Origin: Pseudomonadota bacterium
Lineage (GTDB): Bacteria > Pseudomonadota > Gammaproteobacteria > Burkholderiales > Burkholderiaceae_C
Length of the DNA stretch: 49,937 nt
Direction of reading: 5' to 3'
Assembly: GCA_018241325.1 (NCBI GenBank)
Contig: JAFEEB010000067.1
Location: 1 to 49,937, forward strand
A program made the translations under genes and the position numbers. Positions 1-8,569 of the stretch are shown here, piece by piece. Each line of letters begins with the position of its first letter. The first letter of the stretch is position 1. Under the pieces are notes generated by a model. It made no database searches, was not told where the DNA came from, and worked only from the letters and a program-made list of their open reading frames with translations.

Positions 1-1058
1 TGGTCGAAGAAGAACTTGGCGTCGGCCAGGCGCGGGCGCACCACGCGCTCGTTGCCCTCGATCACCGCGCTGGCGTCTTGCGGGCTGATGTTGCTGACCA
101 CCAGGAAGCGGTTCGTCAACCGACCCTGCGCGTCGAGCAGCGGAAAGTACTTCTGGTTGGCCTTCATGGTCAGGATCAGGCATTCCTGCGGCACTTCGAG
201 GAACTGCTTGTCGAACTGGCACGGCAGCACGTTGGGGCGCTCGACCAGGGCTGTCACCTCATCCAGCAGTGCTTCATCTTCGATAGCATGCAGCGCTTGC
301 CCCGCCTGCGCAGCCGCCGATTCGATCTGGGATTCGATCAGCGCGCGGCGCTCGGCGAAGCGGGCGATCACGGCGCCCTGCTCGCGCAGCGTGTCGGCGT
401 ATTGGTCGGCGTGGGCGATGGTGATGGGATCGCGCACCGCCTCGAAGCGATGGCCGTGCGTGCTGCGCCCCGCCGTCAGGCCCAAGGCAGCGACGGGCAC
501 CACCTCGGCGCCATGCAGCGCCACCAGGCCATGCGCGGGGCGCACGAACTGCACGCTGTCCCAACCGGGCAGCGGCGTGCCGCGTTGCAATTGGTAGGTC
601 ATGACCTTGGGGATGGGCAGGTGCACGATGGCCCCATGCAGCGCCTGTTGCAGCGCGACCTCCAACGTGGCGCCGCTCTGCACGCTGTCCAGAAACAAGG
701 CCTCGGCCTTGCCGTCTTGCGCGCGTTGCAGCTGCGGCACCACCGACGCATCCGCACCCAGCGCTTGCAGCTTTTTCAGCAAGGCGGGGGTGGGCTGGCC
801 GCTGGCATCCAGCGCGACGCTGACGGGCATCAGTTTTTGGCGCAGCGCCTTGTCCGCGGCCTGGCTCGCCACCTGCGTGATGTGCGCGGCCAGCCGGCGC
901 GGTGTGGCAAACGGCGTGACGTGGCTGTCGGCGGCGGTCAGGCCCTGGGCCTTGAGTTGTTCGAACAGTTGGCTGGCAAAGGCTTCGCCCAGCTTGCGCA
1001 GGGCCTTCGGGGGAAGTTCTTCGACAAAAAGTTCGACCAGCAGATTCTGTGTGCTCAT
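1..1058 (-). CDS. glyS: Glycyl-tRNA synthetase beta subunit, C-terminus off window
   Basis: Beta subunit of the tetrameric (alpha2beta2) bacterial glycyl-tRNA synthetase, which supplies tRNA recognition to the catalytic alpha subunit. The frame opens with ATG at 1058 and begins MSTQNLLVELFVEELPPKAL, the typical GlyS N-terminus, followed by the conserved LPIPKVMTY..., FVRPAHGLVALHG and GRSTHGHRF stretches. About 352 residues are visible of an expected ~700, so the HD-like and anticodon-binding regions lie beyond the left edge. It starts 14 bases after the glyQ stop, on the same strand, so the two subunits are very likely co-transcribed. The open frame reaches the window border without interruption. 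Identity is secure. Confidence 0.95.
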   Translation of the reverse strand, partial: MSTQNLLVELFVEELPPKALRKLGEAFASQLFEQLKAQGLTAADSHVTPFATPRRLAAHITQVASQAADKALRQKLMPVSVALDASGQPTPALLKKLQALGADASVVPQLQRAQDGKAEALFLDSVQSGATLEVALQQALHGAIVHLPIPKVMTYQLQRGTPLPGWDSVQFVRPAHGLVALHGAEVVPVAALGLTAGRSTHGHRFEAVRDPITIAHADQYADTLREQGAVIARFAERRALIESQIESAAAQAGQALHAIEDEALLDEVTALVERPNVLPCQFDKQFLEVPQECLILTMKANQKYFPLLDAQGRLTNRFLVVSNISPQDASAVIEGNERVVRPRLADAKFFFD

Positions 1059-1072
1059 GGTGTCGGGTTCTT

Positions 1073-1993
1073 TCAAGCGGCCCGCTTCTCGATCTGCGCC
1101 ACCCACTCGCGCGGCGCCAGCGGAAAGCCCAGGCGCTCGCGGCTGTCGTAGTAGCTGCGCGCCACGGCGCGCGCCAGGTTGCGGATGCGGGCGATGTAGG
1201 CGGCGCGCTCGGTGACGGAAATGGCGCCGCGCGCGTCCAGCAGGTTGAAGCTGTGGGCGGCCTTGAGCACCTGCTCATAGGCGGGCAGCGCGAGTTGCTG
1301 CTCCATCAGATACTTGGCCTGCTTCTCGTGCGCATCGAAGGCGGTAAACAAAAACGCGGCGTCGCTGTGCTCGAAGTTGTAGGCCGACTGCTCGACTTCG
1401 TTTTGGTGGAACACGTCGCCATAGGTCAGCTTGCGGCCTTCGGCGTCCTGCGTCCACAGCAGATCGAACATGTTCTCGACGCCTTGCAGATACATCGCCA
1501 GGCGCTCCAGGCCGTAGGTGATCTCGCCGGTGGCGGGGCGGCAGTCGATGCCGCCGACCTGCTGGAAGTAGGTGAACTGCGTGACCTCCATGCCGTTGAG
1601 CCACACCTCCCAGCCCAGGCCCCAGGCGCCCAGCGTGGGGTTTTCCCAATCGTCTTCGACGAAGCGGACATCGTTCTTCTTCAGATCGAAGCCCAGCGCC
1701 TCCAGGCTGCCCAGGTACAGCTCCAGGATGTTGTCGGGCGCGGGCTTGAGCACGACCTGGTACTGGTAATAGTGCTGGCCGCGGTTGGGGTTGTCGCCAT
1801 AGCGCCCGTCCTTGGGCCGGCGGCTGGGCTGCACGTAGGCCGCCTTCCAGGGTTCGGGGCCGATGGCGCGCAAAAACGTGGCGGTGTGCGAGGTGCCGGC
1901 CCCCACTTCCATGTCATACGGTTGCAGCAGCGCGCAGCCTTGCGCGTCCCAGTATTGCTGGAGCTGGAGAATGATTTGCTGGAAGGTGAGCAT
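1073..1993 (-). CDS. glyQ: Glycyl-tRNA synthetase alpha subunit
   Basis: Catalytic class II subunit that charges tRNA-Gly with glycine. The 306-residue product matches the family length (E. coli 303) and shows the hallmark stretches [29 protein letters not shown] (motif 2 region) and [19 protein letters not shown], then [19 protein letters not shown] near the C-terminus. I chose ATG at 1993 ([11 protein letters not shown]) because it aligns with the usual start; the frame also allows a TTG at 2014, adding seven residues. No clear Shine-Dalgarno sequence is visible for either. It is the first gene of a glyQ-glyS unit, and a copy of the short ATAGCTGC-type repeat lies just upstream. Confidence 0.96.
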   Translation of the reverse strand: MLTFQQIILQLQQYWDAQGCALLQPYDMEVGAGTSHTATFLRAIGPEPWKAAYVQPSRRPKDGRYGDNPNRGQHYYQYQVVLKPAPDNILELYLGSLEALGFDLKKNDVRFVEDDWENPTLGAWGLGWEVWLNGMEVTQFTYFQQVGGIDCRPATGEITYGLERLAMYLQGVENMFDLLWTQDAEGRKLTYGDVFHQNEVEQSAYNFEHSDAAFLFTAFDAHEKQAKYLMEQQLALPAYEQVLKAAHSFNLLDARGAISVTERAAYIARIRNLARAVARSYYDSRERLGFPLAPREWVAQIEKRAA

Positions 1994-2040
1994 GGCGTCA
2001 GACAAGCGAGGCAAGAGCGACCGGGCATTTTAGCTGTTTG

Positions 2041-2104
2041 CAATCAAAATGGCCTTGCGGGCTTGCCCATCATGCGCATCCAGCTATCAAATTTGATGTT
2101 TCGA
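2041..2104 (-). repeat. Short interspersed repeat (ATAGCTGC family), intergenic copy
   Basis: Read on the minus strand this segment has AATTTGATAGCTGGATGCGC, then a GGGCAAGCCC core, then AAGGCCATTTTGATTG. The same order of motifs (ATAGCTGC, GCGC, a variable ~15-base centre, GCGC-like, GGCC, A/T-rich end) recurs at about 20940, 28331, 32524 and 44631 and, more weakly, 9546 and 18757. This is the copy between glyQ and fabB. Function unknown. Confidence 0.7.
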
Positions 2105-2135
2105 GTGGCGAGTGTGTCGTGCGTCACCTGCCACG

Positions 2136-2273
2136 CATGAAACCGCAACGACTCAGGTGGCCGCGGAGCAGGCCATGCCAGCAATCGCCGTGGCCGGGCT
2201 TGTGCCGGCCACAGGCGATGCCCCTTTGAGGGGGAGGCGCAACAACGCGAAGCGTGTGGAGACTGGGGTGGTC
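2136..2273 (+). repeat. 3'-end structured repeat element, copy 1
   Basis: Begins ATGAAACC, then GGCCGCGGAGCAGGCCATG, GATCGC-like and GTGGCCGGG segments, a short G-run hairpin, and ends AACGCGAAGCGTGTGGAGAC plus TGGGG. It stops four bases from the fabB stop codon (fabB is on the minus strand), so it is transcribed as the 3' untranslated region of fabB. Copies with the same end and the same placement follow the SPOR gene, lplT and the DUF937 gene. Not translated in any convincing frame. Confidence 0.75.
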
Positions 2274-2277
2274 TATG

Positions 2278-3492
2278 TCACCAGCGCCGCAGCACCAGGC
2301 AGGCGTTGGTGCCGCCGAAGCCGAAGCTGTTGGACAGCACCTGGCGCAGCGTGGCCTCGCGCGCCTGGGTCACCAGCGGCATGTCGCCCACGGCCGGGTC
2401 GGGCGTCTCGACGTTGGCCGAGCCGGCGATGAAGCCCTTCATCAGCATGATCAGGCTGAAGATGGCCTCTTGCACGCCGGTGGCGCCCTGCGAGTGGCCG
2501 GCCAGCGACTTGGTGCTGGAAAACGGCGGGATGCGGTTGCCGAACACCTTGCGGATGGCGTGCAGCTCGGGCACGTCGCCCACCGGCGTGGACGTGCCGT
2601 GGGTGTTGATGTAGTCGATGGGATCGGCCAGGCCCTCGATGGCCTGGCGCATGCAGGCCACGGCGCCCTCGCCCGACGGAGCCACCATGTCCTCGCCGTC
2701 GGAGGAGATGCCGAAGCCCACCACCTCGCCCAGGATGGTGGCGCCGCGCGCCTGCGCGTGGTCCAGGCTCTCCAGGACCAGCGCGCCGGCACCCCCGGCG
2801 ATGACGAAGCCGTCGCGGTTGACGTCGTACGGGCGCGAGGCTTTCTCGGGCGTGGCGTTGTACTTGCTGGACATGGCGCCCATGCCGTCGAACAGCAGCG
2901 CCAGGCCCCAGGACACCTCCTCGCCGCCGCCGGCGAACATCACGTCCTGCGTGCCCCAGGCGATCTGCTGCGCGGCCGCGCCGACGCAGTGCGCCGAGGT
3001 CGAGCAGGCCGAGGTGATGGAGTAGTTGATGCCCTTGATCTTGAAGCTGGTCGCCAGGTTGGCCGACACCGTCGAGCCCATGCAGCGCGTGACCTGGTAG
3101 GGCCCGACGCGGCGGATGCCCTTGCTGCGCAGGGTGTCGGCCGCCTCGATCTGGTTGGCCGGCGAGCCGCCGCCCGAGCCCATGATGAGCCCGGTGCGCG
3201 GGTGGCTGACCTGCGCGGGCGCGAGGCCCGCCTGCTTGATGGCATCTTCCAGCGCAATGTGGGCATAGGCCGCGGCGTCTCCCATGAAGCGCAGCTGCTT
3301 GCGGTCGATGCGCGCCTCGATGTCGATCTCGGGCACGCCGCCGACCTGGCTGCGCAGGCCCAGCTCGGTGAACTGGGGCACGGCCTTGATGCCCGAGCGG
3401 CCCTGGCGCAGCGAAGCCTCGACCGACGCCAGATCGTTGCCGATGCACGAGACGATGCCCGCGCCCGTGATGACCACGCGCTTCTTGCTCAT
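2278..3492 (-). CDS. fabB: Beta-ketoacyl-ACP synthase I
   Basis: Condensing enzyme that elongates acyl-ACP with malonyl-ACP and is specifically needed for unsaturated fatty acid synthesis downstream of FabA. The 404-residue protein has the thiolase fold hallmarks: [14 protein letters not shown] at the N-terminus, nucleophile Cys163 in [11 protein letters not shown], the first catalytic His in [12 protein letters not shown] near 298, the conserved Lys/His in [14 protein letters not shown] near 330, and a glycine-rich [10 protein letters not shown] near the C-terminus. Cys163 and the length match E. coli FabB (406) rather than FabF, and the adjacent fabA supports FabB. Its ATG overlaps the fabA stop (ATGA), indicating translational coupling. 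Confidence 0.95.
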   Translation of the reverse strand: MSKKRVVITGAGIVSCIGNDLASVEASLRQGRSGIKAVPQFTELGLRSQVGGVPEIDIEARIDRKQLRFMGDAAAYAHIALEDAIKQAGLAPAQVSHPRTGLIMGSGGGSPANQIEAADTLRSKGIRRVGPYQVTRCMGSTVSANLATSFKIKGINYSITSACSTSAHCVGAAAQQIAWGTQDVMFAGGGEEVSWGLALLFDGMGAMSSKYNATPEKASRPYDVNRDGFVIAGGAGALVLESLDHAQARGATILGEVVGFGISSDGEDMVAPSGEGAVACMRQAIEGLADPIDYINTHGTSTPVGDVPELHAIRKVFGNRIPPFSSTKSLAGHSQGATGVQEAIFSLIMLMKGFIAGSANVETPDPAVGDMPLVTQAREATLRQVLSNSFGFGGTNACLVLRRW

Positions 3493-4010
3493 TGCTTGTC
3501 CTTGCCGTTGCCCTCACGCAAAAACAGGCCCACCCGCAGGTCGTGGGCCACGTAGATCTCCTGCCCGTCGGCCAGCAGGCGTGCGTCGCCGATGGCCATG
3601 CACAGCTTGCGCTTGATGACGCGCTTGATGTCGATCTCGTAGGTCACGCGCTTGACGTCGGGGCCCACCTCGCCGGTGAACTTGACCTCGCCCGCGCCCA
3701 AGGCGCGCCCGCGCCCGGGCAGGCGCAGCCAGGTCAGGAAAAAGCCGATCAGCTGCCACATGGCGTCCAGGCCCAGGCAGCCGGGCATCACCGGATCGCC
3801 GCGGAAGTGGCAGGCAAAAAACCACAGCTCGGGCTTGACGTCGAGCTCGGCCACGATCTTGCCCAGGCCGTGCGCGCCGCCGGTTTCGTCGATGTGCGTG
3901 ATGCGGTCGAACATCAGCATGGGCGGCAGCGGCAGGCGCCCGGCGTCCGGCCCGAACAGGCGCCCCTCGCCCGAGGCAATCAGCTGCTCGTAGGAAAAAG
4001 ATTCAGCCAT
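3489..4010 (-). CDS. fabA: 3-hydroxydecanoyl-ACP dehydratase/isomerase
   Basis: Bifunctional dehydratase that introduces the cis double bond at the C10 stage by isomerising trans-2- to cis-3-decenoyl-ACP. From ATG at 4010 ([16 protein letters not shown]) the product is 173 residues, against 172 in E. coli. The single hot-dog domain carries the active-site His68 in [15 protein letters not shown] and Asp82 in LGLDAMWQ. A longer frame to 4049 exists, but its extra 13 residues do not resemble the family. It is followed by fabB with a 4-base overlap, the classic fabAB pair for the anaerobic-type unsaturated fatty acid route. Confidence 0.95.
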   Translation of the reverse strand: MAESFSYEQLIASGEGRLFGPDAGRLPLPPMLMFDRITHIDETGGAHGLGKIVAELDVKPELWFFACHFRGDPVMPGCLGLDAMWQLIGFFLTWLRLPGRGRALGAGEVKFTGEVGPDVKRVTYEIDIKRVIKRKLCMAIGDARLLADGQEIYVAHDLRVGLFLREGNGKDKQ

Positions 4011-4061
4011 AGAAGGGCAATTGTGCCTGAGCGCTGCACGCGCCCGCATGACAGGGCGATG

Positions 4062-5603
4062 TCAATGCGCGCGGCGCCCGGCGGCCCATGCGGCAAGCCC
4101 CACGATCCATGCAGCGACGGCCCACAGCGGCCACAGGCCCCAGCGCGACACCCACGCGGCGTAGGGCGTGATGGTGGTGCGCCCCTCGAAGCTGCCGTGC
4201 AGCACGCCGCGCGCCAGGCGCGGCAACTGGTGCGTGACGCGGCCCTCGGCGTCGATGATGGCCGTGGCCCCGGTGTTGGTGGCGCGCAGCACCGGGCGCT
4301 CGAACTCCAGCGCGCGCACGCGGCTGATGGCCAGGTGCTGGTCGATCGCCACCGTGTCGCCGAACCAGCCGATGTTGCTCAGGTTGACGAAGGCCGTGGG
4401 CGCCGTGGCCGGGTCGGCAAAGCGCGCCGCCAGCTCCTCGCCGAACAAGTCCTCGTAGCAGATGTTGGGCGCCAGCCGCTGGCCCTGCCACACGAAGGAC
4501 GGCTGGTTGACGGCGCCGGCCGTGAAGTCCCCCAGCGGGATGTTCATCAGCCGCACGAACCACCGGAACAGCGGCGGGATGAACTCGCCAAAGGGCACCA
4601 GATGGTGCTTGTCGTAGCGGTAAAAGGCCTGCTGCCCCGGCGCCAGCCCCACGGCCGAGTTGGTGTAGCCGGCCTCCAGGTCGCCCAGCGGCACCCCCAG
4701 CAGCGCCGCCTGGCCGGGGCCGGCGTAGCGCGCGCGCAGGGCGTCCCAGTAGCCTTCGGGCAGCTGGCGCGGCAGCAGCGGCAGGGCGGTTTCGGGCGCC
4801 ACCACCAGCGGGGCCGTGTTGTCTTGCAGCTGCTGGCCGTACCAGCGCAGCGAATCGACCACGCCGGTGCCGGGGATGAATTTCTCGTCCTGCGGGATGT
4901 TGCCTTGCAGCAGCGCCACCGCCATGCGGGGGCCGGCAGGGCCGCCACCCGCGCGCAGCAGGGGCTGCGCGGCGCCCCAGGCCAGCACGGCGGCGGCGCA
5001 GGCCAGCGACGGCGCCAGACGGCGCGGTGGCGCCGCGCGCGCCAGCAGCAAGGCCGCCAGCGCCGCCAGCCAGGCCGCGGCAAAGCCCATGCCGTACACA
5101 CCCACCCAGCGGGCGTAGGCCGCCAGCACACCATCGACGTGGGCATAGCCGCCGGCGCCCCAGGGAAAGCCGGTGAACCAGCGCCCGCGCGCCAGCTCGG
5201 CCAGCGTCCACAGCGCGGCAAACAGCAGCGCCGCCGTCGCGGGCCGGGCGCGCCGCGCCCACCGCACGAACAGGGCGCCGGCCACGCCGTAGTACAGCGC
5301 CAGCAGGCCGGCCAGCGCCAGCACCGCGGCCACCGCCAGCGCGGCATTCAGCCCGCCATAGGTGTGCATGGAAATGAACAGCCACCAGAAGGTGCCCGCC
5401 AGCCAGGCCAGCGCGAACAGCCAGCCCAGCGCCAGGCCGCGCCGCCAGCGCGCGGGGTCCATGTCGGCCGCGCGCGCCAGCACGGCCACGAGCAGCGCCA
5501 GGCTGAGCCCCTGCAGCCAGCCGTGGGCCTGGCCGGTCCACGGGTCGGCCAGCGCCAGCGCGTGCAGCGCGCCCGCGGCCAGGGCGATCAGGGCGGCGAT
5601 CAC
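4062..5603 (-). CDS. lnt: Apolipoprotein N-acyltransferase
   Basis: Inner-membrane enzyme that adds the third acyl chain to the N-terminal Cys of apolipoproteins, completing lipoprotein maturation. The 513-residue protein has a hydrophobic N-terminal half (about six to eight membrane segments within residues 1-210) and a periplasmic nitrilase domain. The Glu-Lys-Cys triad is visible: Glu271 in VVAPETALP, Lys332 in RYDKHHLVPFGEF and Cys382 in PNICYEDLF. A C-terminal membrane segment closes the protein. I place the start at GTG 5603, which overlaps the corC stop (GTGA); the frame is open further upstream, but that part is antisense-like sequence inside corC. corC-lnt is a widespread pair. Confidence 0.94.
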   Translation of the reverse strand: MIAALIALAAGALHALALADPWTGQAHGWLQGLSLALLVAVLARAADMDPARWRRGLALGWLFALAWLAGTFWWLFISMHTYGGLNAALAVAAVLALAGLLALYYGVAGALFVRWARRARPATAALLFAALWTLAELARGRWFTGFPWGAGGYAHVDGVLAAYARWVGVYGMGFAAAWLAALAALLLARAAPPRRLAPSLACAAAVLAWGAAQPLLRAGGGPAGPRMAVALLQGNIPQDEKFIPGTGVVDSLRWYGQQLQDNTAPLVVAPETALPLLPRQLPEGYWDALRARYAGPGQAALLGVPLGDLEAGYTNSAVGLAPGQQAFYRYDKHHLVPFGEFIPPLFRWFVRLMNIPLGDFTAGAVNQPSFVWQGQRLAPNICYEDLFGEELAARFADPATAPTAFVNLSNIGWFGDTVAIDQHLAISRVRALEFERPVLRATNTGATAIIDAEGRVTHQLPRLARGVLHGSFEGRTTITPYAAWVSRWGLWPLWAVAAWIVGLAAWAAGRRAH

Positions 5604-6478
5604 GCGGGCGGCAGCGGCGTGCGCGAGACCTTGAACCAACGCACGGCCCCGCCCTTGATGTGCAGCACCACGAAGTCCAGCCCGCCCAGGCTGAAGCGCT
5701 CGCCGCGCGTGGGCACGTGGCCCAGCTCGTGGGCGATCAGGCCGCCGATGGTGTCGAACTCGACGTCCAGGTCGCTGTCCGGATCGACGCCCAGCTGCAC
5801 GCCGAAGGACTCGTTGACGCGCTCCAGCGGCGTGCTGCCGGCCACGCGCCAGCTGTCGTCGGCCAAGGCGAAGATGTCGCCCGCATCGCCCTCGATGTCG
5901 AACTCGTCCTCGATCTCGCCGACGATCTCTTCCAGCACATCCTCGATGGTGATCAGCCCGGCGGTGCGCCCGAACTCGTCCACCACGATGGCGAGGTGGT
6001 TGCGGTTGGCGCGAAACTCGCGCAGCAGGTCGTTCAGGCCCTTGCTCTCGGGGATGAACACCGGCGGGCGCAGCAGCGTGCGCAGGTTCAGCTCGGGCGC
6101 GCGCTGCAGCTTGAGCAGGTCCTTGGCCAGCAGGATGCCGATGATGTTCTCGCGCTCGCCCTGATAGACCGGAAAGCGCGAGTGCGCGGTGGAGATGACC
6201 TCGCGCAGCACCTCTTCGTAGGGAGCGTCGATGTCCAGCAGGTCCATGCGCGGGGCGGCCACCATCACGTCGCCCGCGCTCTGGCCGGACAGGCGCAGCA
6301 CGCCTTCGAGCATGACGCGGCTTTCGGCGTCGATCAGCGACTTGTCCTCGGCATCGGCCAGGGCCTCGATCAACTCGTCGGTGGAGTCGGGCCCGGGGCG
6401 GATGAACTCGATCAGCTTGCGCAGCAGGCTGCGCTTGTCTTCGCGCTCGTGGGGACGCGCAGGGTGAGGGTCGGGCAA
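5600..6478 (-). CDS. corC: CorC/HlyC family CBS-domain protein
   Basis: Cytosolic CBS-pair protein linked to Mg/Co efflux in enterics and regularly found upstream of lnt; its exact biochemical role is unsettled. The 292-residue product has an acidic N-terminal segment, two CBS motifs at about residues 65-185 (VMVAAPRMDLLDIDAPYEEV and NRNHLAIVVDEFGRTAGLIT), then a C-terminal CorC/HlyC transporter-associated domain from about 205 (SWRVAGSTPLERVNE...). No membrane segments are present, which separates it from full-length CNNM/HlyC membrane relatives. The start is TTG at 6478; no ATG fits and no strong Shine-Dalgarno sequence is visible, so the N-terminus is less certain than the identity. Confidence 0.9.
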   Translation of the reverse strand: MPDPHPARPHEREDKRSLLRKLIEFIRPGPDSTDELIEALADAEDKSLIDAESRVMLEGVLRLSGQSAGDVMVAAPRMDLLDIDAPYEEVLREVISTAHSRFPVYQGERENIIGILLAKDLLKLQRAPELNLRTLLRPPVFIPESKGLNDLLREFRANRNHLAIVVDEFGRTAGLITIEDVLEEIVGEIEDEFDIEGDAGDIFALADDSWRVAGSTPLERVNESFGVQLGVDPDSDLDVEFDTIGGLIAHELGHVPTRGERFSLGGLDFVVLHIKGGAVRWFKVSRTPLPPA

Positions 6479-6605
6479 GGTGCGGGGGTGCAGGACGTGC
6501 GGTGGTTGCGACCCCCAAGGATAGCGGATGCGACCGCTCGCGCGGCAAACACCCGCAGCGGCAAGCCGGCCCGAGACGGGGGCGGGCCCGGCCTGGCGGC
6601 CCGGC

Positions 6606-7310
6606 TCAGCGCAGCGGTTCGCGCACCGCCGGCACGGCGATCCAGGCCGCGGCGATCCACAAGGGCGCGGCCTGCAGCAGCGCCTGCACGCCGCTGCCGC
6701 CGCGCCAGGCCCAGGCGAGCATCAACACGATCAGCACGCCGTGCAGCGGCGCGGCCCAGCGGCTCACGCGCATCAGCAAGGCGCCCACCGCCGCGCACGC
6801 CGCGCCGCTCAGCAGATAGTAGGCGCTGCCGCTGCGCGCCAGCAGCGCCACGCCGCCCAGGCCCAGCAGCACGCCCCAGGCGATCAGCACCAGCCCCACC
6901 AGGCGCGGCGGGCCGTCGGCGCGCGAGCGCTCCAGCTGCTGGCGCTCGATCAGCTGCCACGAGTCCACCAGCGCCGCGCTGCCCGGCGGCGCCGCCGGCG
7001 TAGCAGCGGGCACCACGGGCTCGCGCAGGGGGCTGCTGGCAAGCCCGGGCACCGACGGCGTGGAGGGCGGGGGCACGCGCTGCGGGGGCTGCGGTGCCGA
7101 CCGGGGCGCGGCAGGCTCATCGGCGGCCGCGGCACGCATGCGGCGTTCGAGCTCGGCCTGGGCGCGGCGGCTGCCGCGGCCCGCCAGCCGGTGCAGCTGC
7201 GCGAGGCTGAGCGTGCGCACGTCCGGCGCGGCCGGCGCGGCCGACGTGGAAGGGGTGGTGGGCGGTGAGATTTGAGGCACGGCGATCGGCGACAAGTCAG
7301 GCTGCGGCAT
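6606..7310 (-). CDS. Uncharacterised membrane protein with Pro/Ala-rich N-terminus
   Basis: A 234-residue protein that I do not recognise. Residues 1-115 are rich in Pro, Ala and Ser with a short charged helix (LHRLAGRGSRRAQAELERRM at about 40-60), so probably cytoplasmic and disordered. Residues 135-230 form about four hydrophobic segments separated by very short turns, consistent with a small integral membrane domain. The ATG at 7310 follows a short leader and is divergent from the LysR gene at 7394, so the 83-base gap may hold both promoters. High-GC codon use matches the neighbours. It could be a membrane anchor whose soluble part binds a partner, but no function is claimed. Confidence 0.7.
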   Translation of the reverse strand: MPQPDLSPIAVPQISPPTTPSTSAAPAAPDVRTLSLAQLHRLAGRGSRRAQAELERRMRAAAADEPAAPRSAPQPPQRVPPPSTPSVPGLASSPLREPVVPAATPAAPPGSAALVDSWQLIERQQLERSRADGPPRLVGLVLIAWGVLLGLGGVALLARSGSAYYLLSGAACAAVGALLMRVSRWAAPLHGVLIVLMLAWAWRGGSGVQALLQAAPLWIAAAWIAVPAVREPLR

Positions 7311-7393
7311 GATGGCACAGCGCCGGCCGGCCGGCCATGCCAGGGGCGGCCTGCGCCGCCTGCCATCGCGCGCGGTGTCGATAATTCACGCCC

Positions 7394-8401
7394 GTGGACA
7401 AACTCAAGGCCTTCGAGACCTTTGCCGCCGTGGCCGCGCGCGGCAGCCTGAGCGCGGCGGCGCGCGCCGAGGGCGTGGCCCCTGCCGTGATCGGCCGGCG
7501 GCTGGACGCGCTGGAGGCGCAGCTGGGCGTGAAGCTGCTGGTGCGCAGCACGCGGCGCATCGCGCTCACGCACGAGGGCGCGGCCTTTCTGGACGACTGC
7601 CAGCGCATCCTGGCCGAGGTGGCCGGCGCCGAGGCCAGCGTGTCGGCCGGCGGCGTGCAAGCCAGCGGCCAGCTGCGCGTCACCGCGCCGGCCGGCTTTG
7701 GCCGGCGGCACGTGGCGCCGCTGGTGCCGGCCTTTCATGCCGCGCATCCGCGCCTGCGCATCTCGCTGAACCTGTCCGACCGCATCGTCGATCTGGCCGG
7801 CGAAGGCTACGACTGCGCGGTGCGCGTGGGCGACTTGCCCGATTCGTCGCTGGTCAGCATCCGCCTGGCCGACAACCGCCGCCTGGCCGTGGCCACGCCG
7901 GGCTACCTGCGCCGCCGGGGCGTGCCGCGCCATCCGCGCGAGCTGGCGCGCCACGACTGCCTGGTGCTGTCCAGCGACGCATCGCAGTCGCGCGGCTGGG
8001 CGTTTCGCGTACCGCGCTCCGCCCAAGGGCAAAAAATGGAGCGCACCCTCTCGGGTGCGGGCGCGATCAGCGAACGCCTGGGAAGCGGTGACGCCGAACA
8101 CGAGATCATCCACCTGCGCCCGGAGGGCCCGCTCGAGTGCAGCGATGGCCAGGTGCTGCACGACTGGTGCCTGGCCGGCCACGGCATCGCCTGGCGCTCG
8201 ACCTGGGAGGTCGAGTCCGAGATCGCCGCCGGCCGGCTGGTGGCCGTGCTGCAAGCCTATGCCGCCCCGCCCAACGGCATCTACGTGCTGCTGCCGCACG
8301 CCCCGCGCCACCTGCCGCTGCGCGCGCGGCTGTGGGTGGACTTTTTGAAGCAACGCTACGCCGACCCGGCGTTCTGGACTCAGAGGGTGAGAGTTTTTTG
8401 A
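7394..8401 (+). CDS. LysR-family transcriptional regulator with internal insertion
   Basis: DNA-binding regulator of 335 residues. The N-terminal winged helix (MDKLKAFETFAAVAARGSLS...RRLDALEAQLGVKLLVRSTR) and the periplasmic-binding-like effector domain (LRVTAPAGFGRRHVAPLVPAF onward) are clear. It resembles the CrgA/DmlR-like branch, ending GIAWRSTWEVESEIAAGRLV and LRARLWVDFLKQRY. Residues about 206-238 (SAQGQKMERTLSGAGAISER...) sit between FRVP and HLRPEGPLECSDGQ, where relatives normally have only a few residues, so this is an in-frame insertion. The last eight residues come from the left arm of the palindrome at 8379-8545. The start is GTG at 7394. The ligand and target genes are unknown. 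Confidence 0.88.
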   Translation: MDKLKAFETFAAVAARGSLSAAARAEGVAPAVIGRRLDALEAQLGVKLLVRSTRRIALTHEGAAFLDDCQRILAEVAGAEASVSAGGVQASGQLRVTAPAGFGRRHVAPLVPAFHAAHPRLRISLNLSDRIVDLAGEGYDCAVRVGDLPDSSLVSIRLADNRRLAVATPGYLRRRGVPRHPRELARHDCLVLSSDASQSRGWAFRVPRSAQGQKMERTLSGAGAISERLGSGDAEHEIIHLRPEGPLECSDGQVLHDWCLAGHGIAWRSTWEVESEIAAGRLVAVLQAYAAPPNGIYVLLPHAPRHLPLRARLWVDFLKQRYADPAFWTQRVRVF

Positions 8402-8545
8402 GCGTGCCCGAGGAGCGCGTCCAAACGCGCCCAATCAAGGCGCAAAGCGCAGTCGTAGCTCGGGCTACGGCGAGCATTTGCAACGCCGAGTGGGTGCGTT
8501 TGGGCGTGATCAGCGGGCATGAACAAAAGACTCTCAGCCTCTCAG
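8379..8545. repeat. 167-bp imperfect palindrome (MITE-like hairpin)
   Basis: The two ends are inverted copies: CTCAGAGGGTGAGAGTTTTT on the left pairs with CTGAGAGGCTGAGAGTCTTT read from the right on the other strand. Pairing continues inward through GCCCAAACGC-type and GGCGCAAAGCGC-type blocks to a central GTAGC-TCGG-GCTAC hairpin at 8455-8468, making arms of about 80 bases. It covers the last codons of the LysR gene and ends 24 bases before the DUF2214 start. There is no open frame inside. It could act as a terminator or be a non-autonomous mobile element. Confidence 0.75.
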
Positions 8546-8569
8546 CCGGCAAGCCCGTAACATCCACCC

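Noticed and set aside
3492-6164. 890-codon plus-strand open frame across fabA, lnt and corC
   Set aside because: Antisense to three well-supported genes, with shadow composition and no motif.
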